Origin: Flexivirga oryzae
Lineage (GTDB): Bacteria > Actinomycetota > Actinomycetes > Actinomycetales > Dermatophilaceae
Direction of reading: 5' to 3'
Length of the DNA: 64,000 bases
Assembly (NCBI RefSeq): GCF_014190805.1
Contig: NZ_JACHVQ010000001.1
Coordinates: 1,860,001-1,924,000, forward strand
Shown here: positions 17,342 to 26,191 of the stretch, piece by piece
How positions within the stretch are numbered: the stretch's first letter is position 1
How the letters are laid out: every line of letters begins with the position of its first letter
Position numbers and translations under genes: made by a program
Notes under the pieces: generated by a model
Told to the model about the DNA's origin: nothing
The model's database searches: none
What the model saw: only the letters and a program-made list of their open reading frames with translations

Positions 17342-18070
17342 TTGCGTCTGAACCGGACACGGTCCGTCCTGGGGGTCGCCTGCCTCCTCTCGGTGGTCGG
17401 CCTCAGCGCGTGCGGGTCGAGCACCGCGAACCCGGGTGGCAGCGGCACCGGCGCGGCCTCGACGTCGGCCACCCTCGGCGTGGTCGGGACCTCACTGCAC
17501 TGTGCGAAGCCACCCGCGCCGGCGGCGTCCGCGCCGCAGCTGCAACTGCCGTCCAAGAGGACGGCACAGGGCAAGACATTCACTGCCGTGCTGCAGACCT
17601 CCTGTGGCAACGTCACCTTCGAGTTGTATGGCGACAAGGCGCCGCAGACCGTGGCGTCCTTCCTCCAGCTCGCCAAGAGCTACTGGGACGACAGTCCGTG
17701 TCACCGGTTGACCACGCAGGGCATCTACGTCCTGCAGTGCGGCGATCCCACCGGCACCGGCACGGGTTCCACCGGCTACGGCTTCGGCATCGAGAACGCC
17801 CCCGAGAACGGCGACTACCCGGCGGGCACCGTCGCGATGGCTCGCGGCGACGACCCGGACAGCAACGGCGGCCAGTTCTTCATCGTCTACAAGGACACCC
17901 AGTTGCCCACCAACACCGGCGGCTACTCCATCTTCGGCAAGGTCGTCGACGGCATGGACATCGTCAACGCGGTGGCCAAGACGGGCACCAACAGCTCGAC
18001 GGGCGACGGCGCCCCGACCCAACCGATCAGCATCCTCAAGGTCACCGTCACGGAGAAGAAGAAGGCATGA
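17342..18070 (+). CDS. ppiA: Secreted lipoprotein cyclophilin-type peptidyl-prolyl isomerase
   Basis: Catalyses cis-trans isomerisation of prolyl bonds outside the membrane. Start TTG 17342 lies nine bases behind GAGGAG and opens a lipoprotein signal (RSVLGVACLLSVVGLSAC, lipobox LSAC). A Ser/Gly linker and the cyclophilin core follow: VTFELYGDKAPQTVASFLQL, CHRLTTQGIYVLQCGDPTG, MARGDDPDSNGGQFFIVYKD and GYSIFGKVVDGMDIVN. 242 aa. The longer in-frame ATG upstream would destroy the signal peptide. Confidence 0.92.
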   Translation: MRLNRTRSVLGVACLLSVVGLSACGSSTANPGGSGTGAASTSATLGVVGTSLHCAKPPAPAASAPQLQLPSKRTAQGKTFTAVLQTSCGNVTFELYGDKAPQTVASFLQLAKSYWDDSPCHRLTTQGIYVLQCGDPTGTGTGSTGYGFGIENAPENGDYPAGTVAMARGDDPDSNGGQFFIVYKDTQLPTNTGGYSIFGKVVDGMDIVNAVAKTGTNSSTGDGAPTQPISILKVTVTEKKKA

Positions 18071-18135
18071 GCGAGCGCAGCGAGCGACCCATGGGACCAG
18101 GCGAAGGATCGGACCCGACGAAGGAGGGGACGATC
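18067..18135 (+). promoter_or_regulatory. MSERSER-type translated spacer with strong Shine-Dalgarno before the DUF349 gene
   Basis: ATGA at 18067 overlaps the ppiA stop. The frame reads MSERSERPMGPGEGSDPTKE and is in phase with the DUF349 start at 18136. It contains GACGAAGGAGGGG seven bases before that start. It is the same cassette type as at 8612-8689 upstream of cmk, where it is not in phase. It probably couples translation of downstream genes; it could also be an N-terminal extension. Confidence 0.45.
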
Positions 18136-19746
18136 ATGAGCGAGCAACACAGCATGTCACCTGAGAACCCGCAGCCCACGGACGAGTCCGCCGAGGCGGT
18201 GCCCCAGGTGGAGACGACCGAGGAACGTCCGGACCCGGCACCGGAGCAGGTCGCGCCCGAACCCGCTGCGCCGGCGGCGCCGGAGGAGCAGCAGAGCGCG
18301 GCGGAGACCGGGACGCCGGCGCCGGCCGCGGCGGCACCGTCACCGACACCGGCCTCGCCGGCCCCGTCGCCCGCGTCGATCAAGCCGCACCCGCCCACCG
18401 CGCCGGTGCCGCACCCGCCGACGACTCCGACGCCGCACCCGCCGGTGGCTCCGGTGACCCCGCAGGCCCCCGCTCCGGCGCCCACGGTCGCCAGCAACTC
18501 GGCCTCGTTCGGGCGGGTGGCCGAGGACGGCACCGTCTTCGTGCGCACGCCGGACGGCGACCGCGAGGTGGGTTCGTACCCGGAGGCCACGCCCGAGGAG
18601 GCCCTCGCCTACTTCGCGCGCAAGTACGACGAACTCGCCGCTGCCGCCGGTCTGCTGCTGCAGCGAGTGGTGCAGACCGACCTGTCGGCGCACGACGGGC
18701 AGGAGGCCCTGCGTGCCCTGCGCGAGCAGGTCGGCAGCGCGCACGTCGTCGGCGATCTCGCCCAACTGGACGCCACGGTCGAGCAGATCGCGACCGCCCT
18801 GAAGGCGAAGGCTCAAGTTGAGGGTGAGGCTCGCGCCGCCGCCCGGGCGGAGGCTGCCGAGCAGCGGGAGGCCCTGGTCGCCGAGGCGGAACAGATCGCC
18901 GCGCAGCCGACCCAGAAGATCCAGTGGAAGTCCAGCACCGCGCGGATGCGCGCCCTGCTCGACGAGTGGAAGACCCAGCAGCGCTCCGGGGCCAAACTCG
19001 ACAAACCCACCGAGAACGCCCTGTGGCAGCGGTTCAGCCACGCCCGCAACGGGTTCGACAAGACGCGCCGGGCCCATTTCGCCCGCCTCGACGAGGAGCA
19101 CGCCGCGGTCAAGGCGCGCAAGGAGCGGCTCATCACCGAGGCCGAGCACCTCGCCGCCTCCAAGGACTGGGGTCCCACCGCGTCCGCGTTCAAGCGGCTG
19201 ATGGGTGACTGGCGCCAGGCGGGCCGCGCGTCCCGGCAGGACGACGACAAGCTCTGGGCCCGGTTCAAGGCGGCGCAGGATGCGTTCTTCGCGGCCAAGG
19301 ACGAGGTGGTCGCCGAGGAGAACAAGCAGTTCGAGGCCAACCTGGAGGTCAAGGAGCAACTGCTCAAGGAGGCTCAGGCGCTGCTGCCGGTCAAGAACCT
19401 GGGTGCCGCCAAGGCTGCGCTGCACAGCATCCAGGACCGGTGGGACGCCGCCGGCAAGGTGCCGCGCAAGGACCTGTCCCGCATCGAGCAGGCGATGCGC
19501 AAGGTCGAGCAGGCGGTGCGCGACGCCGAGGACTCCAAGTGGAAGAAGACCGACCCCGAGTTGGCCGCCCGTGCCCAGTCGATGGTCGACCAACTGGAGA
19601 AGGCCGTCGCTGACCTCGAAGCGGACCTCGCGAAGGCCCGGGAGAGCGGCAACGACAAGAAGGCGAAGGAACTCGAGGATTCGCTGCAGGCGCGCCGTGC
19701 CTGGCTGGCACAGGCGCGCGGCGGCCTGGAGGACTCCAACAAGTGA
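18136..19746 (+). CDS. DUF349 domain-containing protein with Pro-rich N-terminus
   Basis: 536 aa starting ATG 18136 (MSEQHSMSPENPQ). Residues 1-125 are a disordered Pro/Ala/Glu region with four His-Pro-Pro steps (PHPPTAP, PHPPTTP, PHPPVAP). The rest is long charged coiled-coil helices with three DUF349 units, each with a W-x5-R/W-x2-F pattern: WKSSTARMRALLDEWK...LWQRF, WGPTASAFKRLMGDWRQ...LWARFKAAQDAFF and KAALHSIQDRWDAAG. DUF349 function is unknown. This gene lies next to relA/ppiA in many actinobacteria. It overlaps the next gene by GTGA. Confidence 0.85.
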   Translation: MSEQHSMSPENPQPTDESAEAVPQVETTEERPDPAPEQVAPEPAAPAAPEEQQSAAETGTPAPAAAAPSPTPASPAPSPASIKPHPPTAPVPHPPTTPTPHPPVAPVTPQAPAPAPTVASNSASFGRVAEDGTVFVRTPDGDREVGSYPEATPEEALAYFARKYDELAAAAGLLLQRVVQTDLSAHDGQEALRALREQVGSAHVVGDLAQLDATVEQIATALKAKAQVEGEARAAARAEAAEQREALVAEAEQIAAQPTQKIQWKSSTARMRALLDEWKTQQRSGAKLDKPTENALWQRFSHARNGFDKTRRAHFARLDEEHAAVKARKERLITEAEHLAASKDWGPTASAFKRLMGDWRQAGRASRQDDDKLWARFKAAQDAFFAAKDEVVAEENKQFEANLEVKEQLLKEAQALLPVKNLGAAKAALHSIQDRWDAAGKVPRKDLSRIEQAMRKVEQAVRDAEDSKWKKTDPELAARAQSMVDQLEKAVADLEADLAKARESGNDKKAKELEDSLQARRAWLAQARGGLEDSNK

Positions 19747-21101
19747 CGGGCGCCCCAGCGACGAACGCGGCGCCCGACGTCGGTAGCGGCCTGATCGACT
19801 ACCTCGCCGCATCGCCGACCCCGTTCCACGCGTGCGCCGAGTCCGCGCGGCTGCTCGGCGGCGCCGGCTTCCGCCGGCTGGACGAGCGCGACGAGTGGCC
19901 GACGGAGCCCGGCGGCTACTTCCTGATCCGCGGCGGGTCCCTGCTGGCCTGGTCGACCCGGCACTCCGCCGGGGCGACCACCCCGATCCGGCTGGTCGGG
20001 GCGCACACCGACTCGCCGAACTTCCGCATCAAGCCACAGCCGGACGTCGCCCGGGCCGGCTGGCAGCTGCTCGGTGTCGAGCCGTACGGCGGGATCATCG
20101 CGCCCAGTTGGATGGACCGCGACCTCGGAGTGGCCGGACGCGCCGCGGTCCGCGACGGCCACGGCGTCGCTGAACGGCTGTTCGTGGTGGACGAGCCGAT
20201 CCTCCGTATCTCCCGGCTCGCCATACACCTCGACCGGTCGGCCCGCGAGGGCGAGCAACTGAACCCGCAGCAGCACCTGGTGCCGCACTGGGGTCTCGGT
20301 GACACACCGGGTGACTTCCGGGCCTACCTGGCGCAGCGGCTCGGGGTCGCGACCGGCGACCTGCTCGCCTGGGACGCGATGACCTACGACCTGCAGCCCG
20401 CGGCGTTCTTCGGCCGCGAGCAGGAGTTCATCGCCGGCGCACGGATGGACAACCTGGCCACCTCGTATGCCGGGACGCTGGCCCTGATCCGGGCACACGA
20501 GTCGGCGCCGGGCACTGCGACGACGCAGGTGCTCGCGCTGTTCGACCACGAGGAGATCGGCTCGGTCTCCGAGCGCGGCGCCCAGTCCGCGCTGCTGATG
20601 ACCACGCTGGAGCGCATCACACGCACCCTCGGCGGTGACCGCGAGGCGATGCATCGAGCCCTGGCCGGCAGCGTGATCGCCTCCGGAGACATGGCACACG
20701 CGACGCACCCGAACTACGCCGACCGGCACGAGCCGCAGCATCAGATCGCGATGAACGGCGGCCCGGTGCTGAAGATCAACACCAACCTGCGGTACGCGAC
20801 CGATTCCGTTGGTGCCGCGGCATTCTCACTTGCGTGCGAGCAGGCCGACGTGCCGGTGCAACGCTTCGTCGTGCGCTCGGACCTGCCGTGCGGTTCGACC
20901 GTCGGCCCGATCACGTCGGCGCTGACCGGCGTCACCACGGTGGACTTCGGCGCACCGACCCTGTCGATGCACTCGGTCCGCGAGCTGGTCGGCAGGGACG
21001 ATCAGCGGATGTATGCCGACGCGCTCACCGCGTTCCTCTCCCCCGCCGGCGTGGCGGATTCTTCCGGTGCGCCGCGCACCGCCGTCCAGTCCGCGCCGTA
21101 G
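19743..21101 (+). CDS. apeB: M18-family aminopeptidase (aspartyl-type)
   Basis: Dinuclear zinc exopeptidase removing N-terminal residues. Metal ligands appear in order: GAHTDSPNF (His, and the family Asp), ARMDNLATSY (bridging Asp), LFDHEEIGSVSERGA (catalytic Glu pair) and MHSVRE near the end (last His). 452 aa, normal for family M18. GTG start 19743 overlaps the DUF349 stop. The last 100 bp are read on the other strand as the end of the CHAT gene, an unusually long tail-to-tail overlap. Confidence 0.94.
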   Translation: MTGAPATNAAPDVGSGLIDYLAASPTPFHACAESARLLGGAGFRRLDERDEWPTEPGGYFLIRGGSLLAWSTRHSAGATTPIRLVGAHTDSPNFRIKPQPDVARAGWQLLGVEPYGGIIAPSWMDRDLGVAGRAAVRDGHGVAERLFVVDEPILRISRLAIHLDRSAREGEQLNPQQHLVPHWGLGDTPGDFRAYLAQRLGVATGDLLAWDAMTYDLQPAAFFGREQEFIAGARMDNLATSYAGTLALIRAHESAPGTATTQVLALFDHEEIGSVSERGAQSALLMTTLERITRTLGGDREAMHRALAGSVIASGDMAHATHPNYADRHEPQHQIAMNGGPVLKINTNLRYATDSVGAAAFSLACEQADVPVQRFVVRSDLPCGSTVGPITSALTGVTTVDFGAPTLSMHSVRELVGRDDQRMYADALTAFLSPAGVADSSGAPRTAVQSAP

Positions 21102-23557
21102 ACGTTGAAGATCGCCGCGCCGCGGTGGTCCGCCCGTGCCGCGCGCAGGCTCTGCGCCGCGCTGAGGCCGGCAGCCAGCCCCTGGTGGTAGCCGCCCATG
21201 ATCTCGGCGGCCTGCGCGTCGTTCACCGGTCCCGCCGCCGCGACCACACTGCGCACCCCCAGGCCGAGCAGCGCCGCGGCCAGCCCCAACGGCTCGTCGC
21301 CCGGACCGATCCGCGACCTGCCCAGATCGCACGCGGACAACACCACGTGCTGCGGCATCCGTCCGACACCGGTCAGCTCGTGGGCGAAGAGCGGGCCGTC
21401 CTGCAGCTCCAGCCGGGAGAACAGCGGGCTCTGCTGTGCGTGGACCCCGTGTGCGGCCACGTGGACCAGGTCGTTCGACCGGAACGCCTCGAGCAGGTCG
21501 ACGGTGGTCGCCCCTGGATGACCGGTGACGGCGAGGCCGGTGGCGCGCCATACCCGCTCGACCTGCTCGATCTCGGCCGGGCCGTGTGCGATCCGGGGTC
21601 CCAGGAAGAACGCGGCGGAACCTGCCCGTGTCTCCTGGTCGCGGATCGAACACCATCTGGAGACCGAGGGCACCATCACCACCGAGCGCTCGGAGAGGCT
21701 CGGCAGCATGCTCCAGGGCAACGAGCCCAGCTCCGGCGTGGGCACGATCAGCACCGAATCGGTGCGTGGCTCCAGGTCGCCGGGTAGCAGCAGCGTGTCT
21801 AGCCGCTCGAGGGTGCGGGCGACCCCCCGGTCGATCGCCGCCCCGAGTGCACCGCCGGGTTCGGTGTGCGCGCGAACCCGCAGGTCCGCCTCCAGGCGTT
21901 CGGCGAGCCCCTTCGCCACGCGCGTGTCACCCAGTCGCCGCACCGCGGACCCGCCCGGACCGCAGCTGAGCAGATGGATCGTGTCCGCGTCCCAGAAGTA
22001 GTAGAGCAACGTCGTGCCGGCGGCGTCGAGTTGCGCGCGCAGGCCGCGGTAGGACACCGGCGCCAACCCGACGGCCGAGTCCGACGCACCGGCCGACCAC
22101 AACCGTCGGCCGAGCTGGGCCTCCAGGGCAGCGATGTCGGCACGGCGGTCCGCCCGGTCGTCGCCGGCCTGCACGTCGTGACGCAGCTGCCGCAGACGGG
22201 ACGCCAACGAAGCCACCCTCGGGTCCGGGTGCGGGTGGACCGCGGGCAGCCGCTGCGATGCGGCCCGCCACCGCTCGACCGCCCGGAACACCTCGGCGGG
22301 GTCACCGCGGCGCATCGCCCGGGACACGTTGAAGTCAGCGAGGCGGGCACCGTGGACAGCCACCGCCGCACGCGTCTCCAGACTGGCAACCGATCCCTGC
22401 ATCCGAGCCAGCTTCCGTGCCGCTGAACGAAACTCACGCTCGGTGCCGGCGGTGTCCCCGGCGTCCGCGGCGATCCGCGCGCGCAGCAGATGCTCGTGCA
22501 TCACCGTGTCGATCCCGTCCGCGGGAGCTCCGGCCAGTTCGTCGAGCAGTCCCGCCGCCTCCACCAGGTCGCCGCTTCCGATCAGCAGCTCGGCGGTGAG
22601 ACGGGTCGCGGTCCGGCCGGCCGCGGTCCGGGTGTCGACCAGTTCCGGGCGCGGCGCGGCCCTCGTCCGTCCGCGGGCAAGGTCCACCGCGGTCGCCATC
22701 AGGTCGGCGTGCGCGGCGAGCCGCTCGTCGCCGTACGAACGGAAGGCGCGCACGGCGGCCGCCGCACTGCGCGCAGCACCCGTGACGTTTCCGGCGAGCA
22801 GCTGGGCACCCACCAGGTCCAACAGGATGTTGCCCTCGTCCAGTCGCAGGTGGCGACCCCGGGCGCTGCGCAGCGCCAGCCGTAACAGTTCCTGGGCCGG
22901 GTCCACCAGACCGACCTCGAGCAACGCCGTGGCGATGTCACGCCGGGACTGCAGCCGGTCCACCCGCACCGGCAGCTCGTCCGCCTCCTGCATGATCCGG
23001 ATGGCCTCGGGCAGGTGACCCACGAAGAACTCCAGGCAGCCCAGGTTGTGCCGGGCCTTGAAGACGACTTCCGGCCAATCCTGTTGCAGCGCAAGCCTGA
23101 GCGCCGCACGCAGATCCCGTCGGCCGGCTGCCGGCCGACGCAGCGTGATGCTGGCAAGACCACGGTTGAGCAGCACCGCGAGCACCTCGGCAGGCGCACG
23201 CAGATCATCCTCGTGCACCTGGTCCAGCGCCGCGAGCCCCGCCTCCCAGTCCCCCCGATACATGGCGATCGTGCCCTCCTGCACGAACGCCAGCGCCACG
23301 ACGTACCGCGAGTCCGCAGCCCGCGCCGCACGGCGCGCCTCCCCCAGTGTCCGGCGGGCCGCGTCCGGTCCGCCGACGTGCAGATCCGCGAGCGCCCTGG
23401 TCACCAGCACCCGCCCCAGCATCTCGGTCTCCTGCGTGTCGCCCGAGACCAGCCGGTCGACGACCTCCGTGAGCCTGGCCCGGGACGCGGACCACTGACC
23501 CAGGGTGTTCAGTCGTCGGGCCTGGGCGAGTTCGCGCTCGGCATACGAGGTGGTGAT
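21002..23557 (-). CDS. TPR-CHAT domain protein (caspase-like cysteine protease), non-canonical start
   Basis: About 851 aa. Residues 5 to about 400 are helical TPR-type repeats (ARRLNTLGQWSASRARLTE, LNRGLASITLRRPAAGRRD, ARHNLGCLEFFVGHLPEAI). A CHAT domain forms the C-terminal third. The catalytic His lies in LVHVAAHGV (about residue 703) and Cys in VVLSACDLG (about 743), the caspase-type dyad. CHAT proteases act on specific partner proteins, often in bacterial defence or cell-death pathways. No ATG/GTG/TTG exists in frame near the start. ATC 23557 follows AGAGGA with good spacing, CTG 23572 overlaps the previous stop as CTGA, and the first canonical start is ATG 23422 behind AGGAG. Last gene of the S8-sigma operon. 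Confidence 0.85.
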   Translation of the reverse strand: MTTSYAERELAQARRLNTLGQWSASRARLTEVVDRLVSGDTQETEMLGRVLVTRALADLHVGGPDAARRTLGEARRAARAADSRYVVALAFVQEGTIAMYRGDWEAGLAALDQVHEDDLRAPAEVLAVLLNRGLASITLRRPAAGRRDLRAALRLALQQDWPEVVFKARHNLGCLEFFVGHLPEAIRIMQEADELPVRVDRLQSRRDIATALLEVGLVDPAQELLRLALRSARGRHLRLDEGNILLDLVGAQLLAGNVTGAARSAAAAVRAFRSYGDERLAAHADLMATAVDLARGRTRAAPRPELVDTRTAAGRTATRLTAELLIGSGDLVEAAGLLDELAGAPADGIDTVMHEHLLRARIAADAGDTAGTEREFRSAARKLARMQGSVASLETRAAVAVHGARLADFNVSRAMRRGDPAEVFRAVERWRAASQRLPAVHPHPDPRVASLASRLRQLRHDVQAGDDRADRRADIAALEAQLGRRLWSAGASDSAVGLAPVSYRGLRAQLDAAGTTLLYYFWDADTIHLLSCGPGGSAVRRLGDTRVAKGLAERLEADLRVRAHTEPGGALGAAIDRGVARTLERLDTLLLPGDLEPRTDSVLIVPTPELGSLPWSMLPSLSERSVVMVPSVSRWCSIRDQETRAGSAAFFLGPRIAHGPAEIEQVERVWRATGLAVTGHPGATTVDLLEAFRSNDLVHVAAHGVHAQQSPLFSRLELQDGPLFAHELTGVGRMPQHVVLSACDLGRSRIGPGDEPLGLAAALLGLGVRSVVAAAGPVNDAQAAEIMGGYHQGLAAGLSAAQSLRAARADHRGAAIFNVYGADWTAVRGAPEESATPAGERNAVSASAYIR

Positions 23558-23568
23558 CCGGGGTCCTC

Positions 23569-24051
23569 TCAGATCTGGATCGGCGGGGTGATCAGCGGCT
23601 GCGGTCGCGGTTCCGTGGTCTGCTGAATCACCAAGTGCACCAACCCCGCTCGGGAGAAGTCGACCTCGAAACGGCCGTCCTCGTCGAGGGTCGCGTCGAC
23701 CTGGCCGTCCGGACCGTGCACCTGGACGGTGACCTCGGTCGTGCTCAGCCAGCCGGTGATGCGGCGGCGTGGTCTGCGCTCGGAGTCGAGGGTGAGCAGC
23801 ACCGTCACCTCGTCGCCGTTGAAGGTCACCGTCGTGATCGGTTCGTATGACGCCCGCACCCCGACGGGGGTCGGCTCCAGCAACTCGGCGACCTGCGCGC
23901 CGAGCGCCTCGACGGTGAGGGCGAACTTCACCCGCTCGAGGAGCCCGGCAGGCACCGGGTCGTTGGCGGCGACGATGCCACCCAGGGAGCGCAGGATCCG
24001 CTCGTCTGCTGCGTCCAGCGGCTGTCCTGCCAGTTCGTCGATGTCGCTCAT
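23569..24051 (-). CDS. 160-aa protein between the sigma factor and CHAT genes
   Basis: ATG 24051 overlaps the sigma-factor stop as ATGA. The N-terminal 70 residues are helical (DAADERILRSLGGIVAANDP, GLLERVKFALTVEALGAQVAEL). Residues 80-145 form a predicted beta-rich domain (TVTFNGDEVTVLLTLDSERR...TTEVTVQVHGPDGQVDATLDEDGRF). The layout resembles short proteins that accompany ECF sigma factors in CHAT loci, and the beta domain resembles carboxypeptidase-regulatory-like folds. It could act as anti-sigma factor or adaptor, but no zinc-binding anti-sigma motif or TM helix is present. Family not recognised with certainty. Confidence 0.7.
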   Translation of the reverse strand: MSDIDELAGQPLDAADERILRSLGGIVAANDPVPAGLLERVKFALTVEALGAQVAELLEPTPVGVRASYEPITTVTFNGDEVTVLLTLDSERRPRRRITGWLSTTEVTVQVHGPDGQVDATLDEDGRFEVDFSRAGLVHLVIQQTTEPRPQPLITPPIQI

Positions 24052-24638
24052 CGCGCGCCCTCCCATCCGCGATCGGTTTCCAGGAACGCCCGCAGCTTCG
24101 CCAGGCAACGCCCCCGGGTCGGGCCGATGCTGCCCACCGAGACACCCATCGCCGCCGCCAGGCCTGCGTAATCCGGCCGATCGCCGGTCGCGACCACGCG
24201 CAACAGCGCCTGGCAGCGCGGTGACAGCCGCTGGAAGTGCCGCCAGAGGGTGTGCTCGGAGTCCGACCGCAGCACCATCGCCTCGGGGCCGTCCTCCGCG
24301 GGTGCCACCCGATCGGTGGAGTCGTCGTCCGCCTGGACCCGCGTCGACCGGCGCGCCTCCGCCCACGCCCGGCGACGGGTGCTGACCAGCAGCCACTGCA
24401 ACACCGCCTGCGCGTCGGCGATCCGGTCCGCCTGGCGGTAGAGCGTCAGCCACACCTCCTGGACCACATCCTCCGCGGTGGCTGCGTCGAGACCCGCGGC
24501 CCGGGCCGCGTGCCACATCACCGGGGTGACGGCATCGACGAGGCGGCCCATCGCGAGGTCGTCACCGCCGCGGTAGTCGCGGAAGCAGCGGGCGGCCCGG
24601 TCGGCCAGACCGTCCCGGCGGGAGCCGACCGCCGTCAC
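24048..24638 (-). CDS. ECF-type RNA polymerase sigma factor (sigma-70 family)
   Basis: 196 aa. Region 2 is LVDAVTPVMWHAARAAGLDAATAEDVVQEVWLTLY (DVVQEVW is the region 2.2 hallmark), with QWLLVSTRRRAWAEAR as region 2.4. Region 4 is LSPRCQALLRVVATGDRPDYAGLAAAMGVSVGSIGPTRGRCLAKLR, ending in the HTH. GTG start 24638 overlaps the subtilase stop as GTGA. It lacks SnoaL-like extensions. Its position inside the protease operon suggests that it controls this locus or a small stress regulon. Confidence 0.9.
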   Translation of the reverse strand: MTAVGSRRDGLADRAARCFRDYRGGDDLAMGRLVDAVTPVMWHAARAAGLDAATAEDVVQEVWLTLYRQADRIADAQAVLQWLLVSTRRRAWAEARRSTRVQADDDSTDRVAPAEDGPEAMVLRSDSEHTLWRHFQRLSPRCQALLRVVATGDRPDYAGLAAAMGVSVGSIGPTRGRCLAKLRAFLETDRGWEGAR

Positions 24639-26191
24639 GACGGATCACCCAGACACGACTGGACCGCCGCCGTGAGGCGGTGCCGACGGCTGTCGTCGTC
24701 CGGCCCCGCGTTGGAGCCGAGGGCGGCGGCGATGTCCCCTGCGAGCGCGGGCGCCGCGAACGACGTGCCGCTCCAGATGCCGAAACCGGCCGAGTAGTCG
24801 TCCATGTCGACCGACGCACGGGCCGGCAGGCTTCCGCCGTTGGTCGAGAGGGTGGCACGTGCCGCTGCGTTGAAGGTGATCGGCATCGTGCTCACGACGT
24901 TGGTCGCCGCCCGGTAGGCGGTGACCCAGGAGCCGGTGTTGGAGTACACCGACACCAGCGCCTGTCCCGGGTCCGTGGCGCCGACGGCGGCCAGCGGCAC
25001 GCTGCCGCCGCCACCCGCGGCCAGGCCGGCCGGGAAGAACGGCGTCGTCGTCGCGTCGTTGCCCGCGGCCGCGACGACACTGACCCCGGCGTCCCCGAAC
25101 GCCTTGAGGATCGCCGCCAGGGCGCTGCCGTGCACCACCGCGTCCGGCGATTCGGCGTAGTAGCCCATCGACAGCGAGAGCACGTCGATCGGTCGGGCGT
25201 CGGTGTGTCCGCCGCAGGCGAGCAGGTGGTAGACGTACAGGTCGGTAAGGGCGGCCAGCAGATCGGTCTCGTCGGCGGTGCCGTCGCCATACATCACCGG
25301 GGCGCTGATCAGCGACGCCGTCGGGCAGTGCTGCCGGACGATGCCGGCCACGAACGTGCCGTGCCCGGCGAGCGGGTCGAGCGTCCCGTTGACCCGGTCG
25401 AGGGTGACACCGCTCTGTTCGGTGTCGTCGGCCGGCGCGAACCGCAACCCGATGGGTTGGCCGCCGAGGCTGGGATTGCGGTCGGTGCTGTGGGTGAACC
25501 AGGTGTGCTCACCGATCCCGGTGTCCAGCAACGCCACGACCGGTCCGTCGCTGTTGTCGACGCCGTCGGCCGGATCGGGCGCGGCCCAGCTGACCGGGGC
25601 ACGCGACGCCCCGGCCGCCTCAGCCCCCACGCCCTGCAGGTAGCCAACCCCTTGGAGGTACCCGACCCCCTGGAGATAGCCGACACCCTGCAGGTAACCG
25701 ACGCCTTGGAGGTATCCGACACCCTGCAGGTAGCCGGCAACGGTCATGATGTGGCTCAAACCGGCCGGTATGCCGGCATCGCGGGCTCGCAGCACCCACT
25801 GGGCGGCATCCACCGGTCGCGGATCGGCACTGGTCGGCACCAGGCGCAGGACGGTCGGGGCCACCGCCCGGATGCGTTCGTCCAGCCCGAGTTCGCGGTA
25901 GTTGCGCTCCCCCGTGGTCTGTGACCTGACCACCACGACCCGCGCGCGGTCACCGACCAACTCCTGGACCAGCTTCACCGCCGAGTCGGCGCTGCGCTCG
26001 GAGGAGCCAGGGACCACGATCCGGTCGCCGACGTACAGGGTCGGCGAAGCGGGCCGACCGTCGTCCCCGACCGGCCACTGGTCGGGATCGAGCAGACGCG
26101 CGGAGAAGCGCGCGGCGGCCGAGGCCGGAATGGGCACCACGGGCGAAACCGATTGTGCCGTGGACGAATCAGCGCGGGCGCCATCATTCAT
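24635..26191 (-). CDS. Cytoplasmic S8 (subtilisin-like) serine protease with six YLQGVG repeats
   Basis: 518 aa from ATG 26191 behind AAGGAGACACC. No signal peptide is seen. The catalytic triad is complete: Asp223 in VALLDTGIGEHTW, His277 in LAGHGTFVAG, Ser477 in WSGTSFAAPALAG, with oxyanion Asn in AAGNDAT. Residues 1-150 form an unfamiliar N-terminal domain. Residues 154-189 are six perfect copies of YLQGVG just before the catalytic core. It heads the operon with sigma, the 160-aa protein and CHAT, and is divergent from the lanthionine-type genes. S8 proteases often remove RiPP leaders, so a maturation role is possible (inference). Confidence 0.9.
   Translation of the reverse strand: MNDGARADSSTAQSVSPVVPIPASAAARFSARLLDPDQWPVGDDGRPASPTLYVGDRIVVPGSSERSADSAVKLVQELVGDRARVVVVRSQTTGERNYRELGLDERIRAVAPTVLRLVPTSADPRPVDAAQWVLRARDAGIPAGLSHIMTVAGYLQGVGYLQGVGYLQGVGYLQGVGYLQGVGYLQGVGAEAAGASRAPVSWAAPDPADGVDNSDGPVVALLDTGIGEHTWFTHSTDRNPSLGGQPIGLRFAPADDTEQSGVTLDRVNGTLDPLAGHGTFVAGIVRQHCPTASLISAPVMYGDGTADETDLLAALTDLYVYHLLACGGHTDARPIDVLSLSMGYYAESPDAVVHGSALAAILKAFGDAGVSVVAAAGNDATTTPFFPAGLAAGGGGSVPLAAVGATDPGQALVSVYSNTGSWVTAYRAATNVVSTMPITFNAAARATLSTNGGSLPARASVDMDDYSAGFGIWSGTSFAAPALAGDIAAALGSNAGPDDDSRRHRLTAAVQSCLGDPS
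25625..25732 (-). repeat. Six hexapeptide (YLQGVG) coding repeats with scrambled synonymous codons
   Basis: Six 18-bp units encode identical YLQGVG, but each DNA copy differs at synonymous positions (Tyr TAC/TAT, Leu CTG/CTC, Gln CAG/CAA, Gly GGT/GGC/GGG/GGA, Val GTC/GTT/GTG). The peptide is therefore held by selection rather than being a fresh slippage product. Confidence 0.9.
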
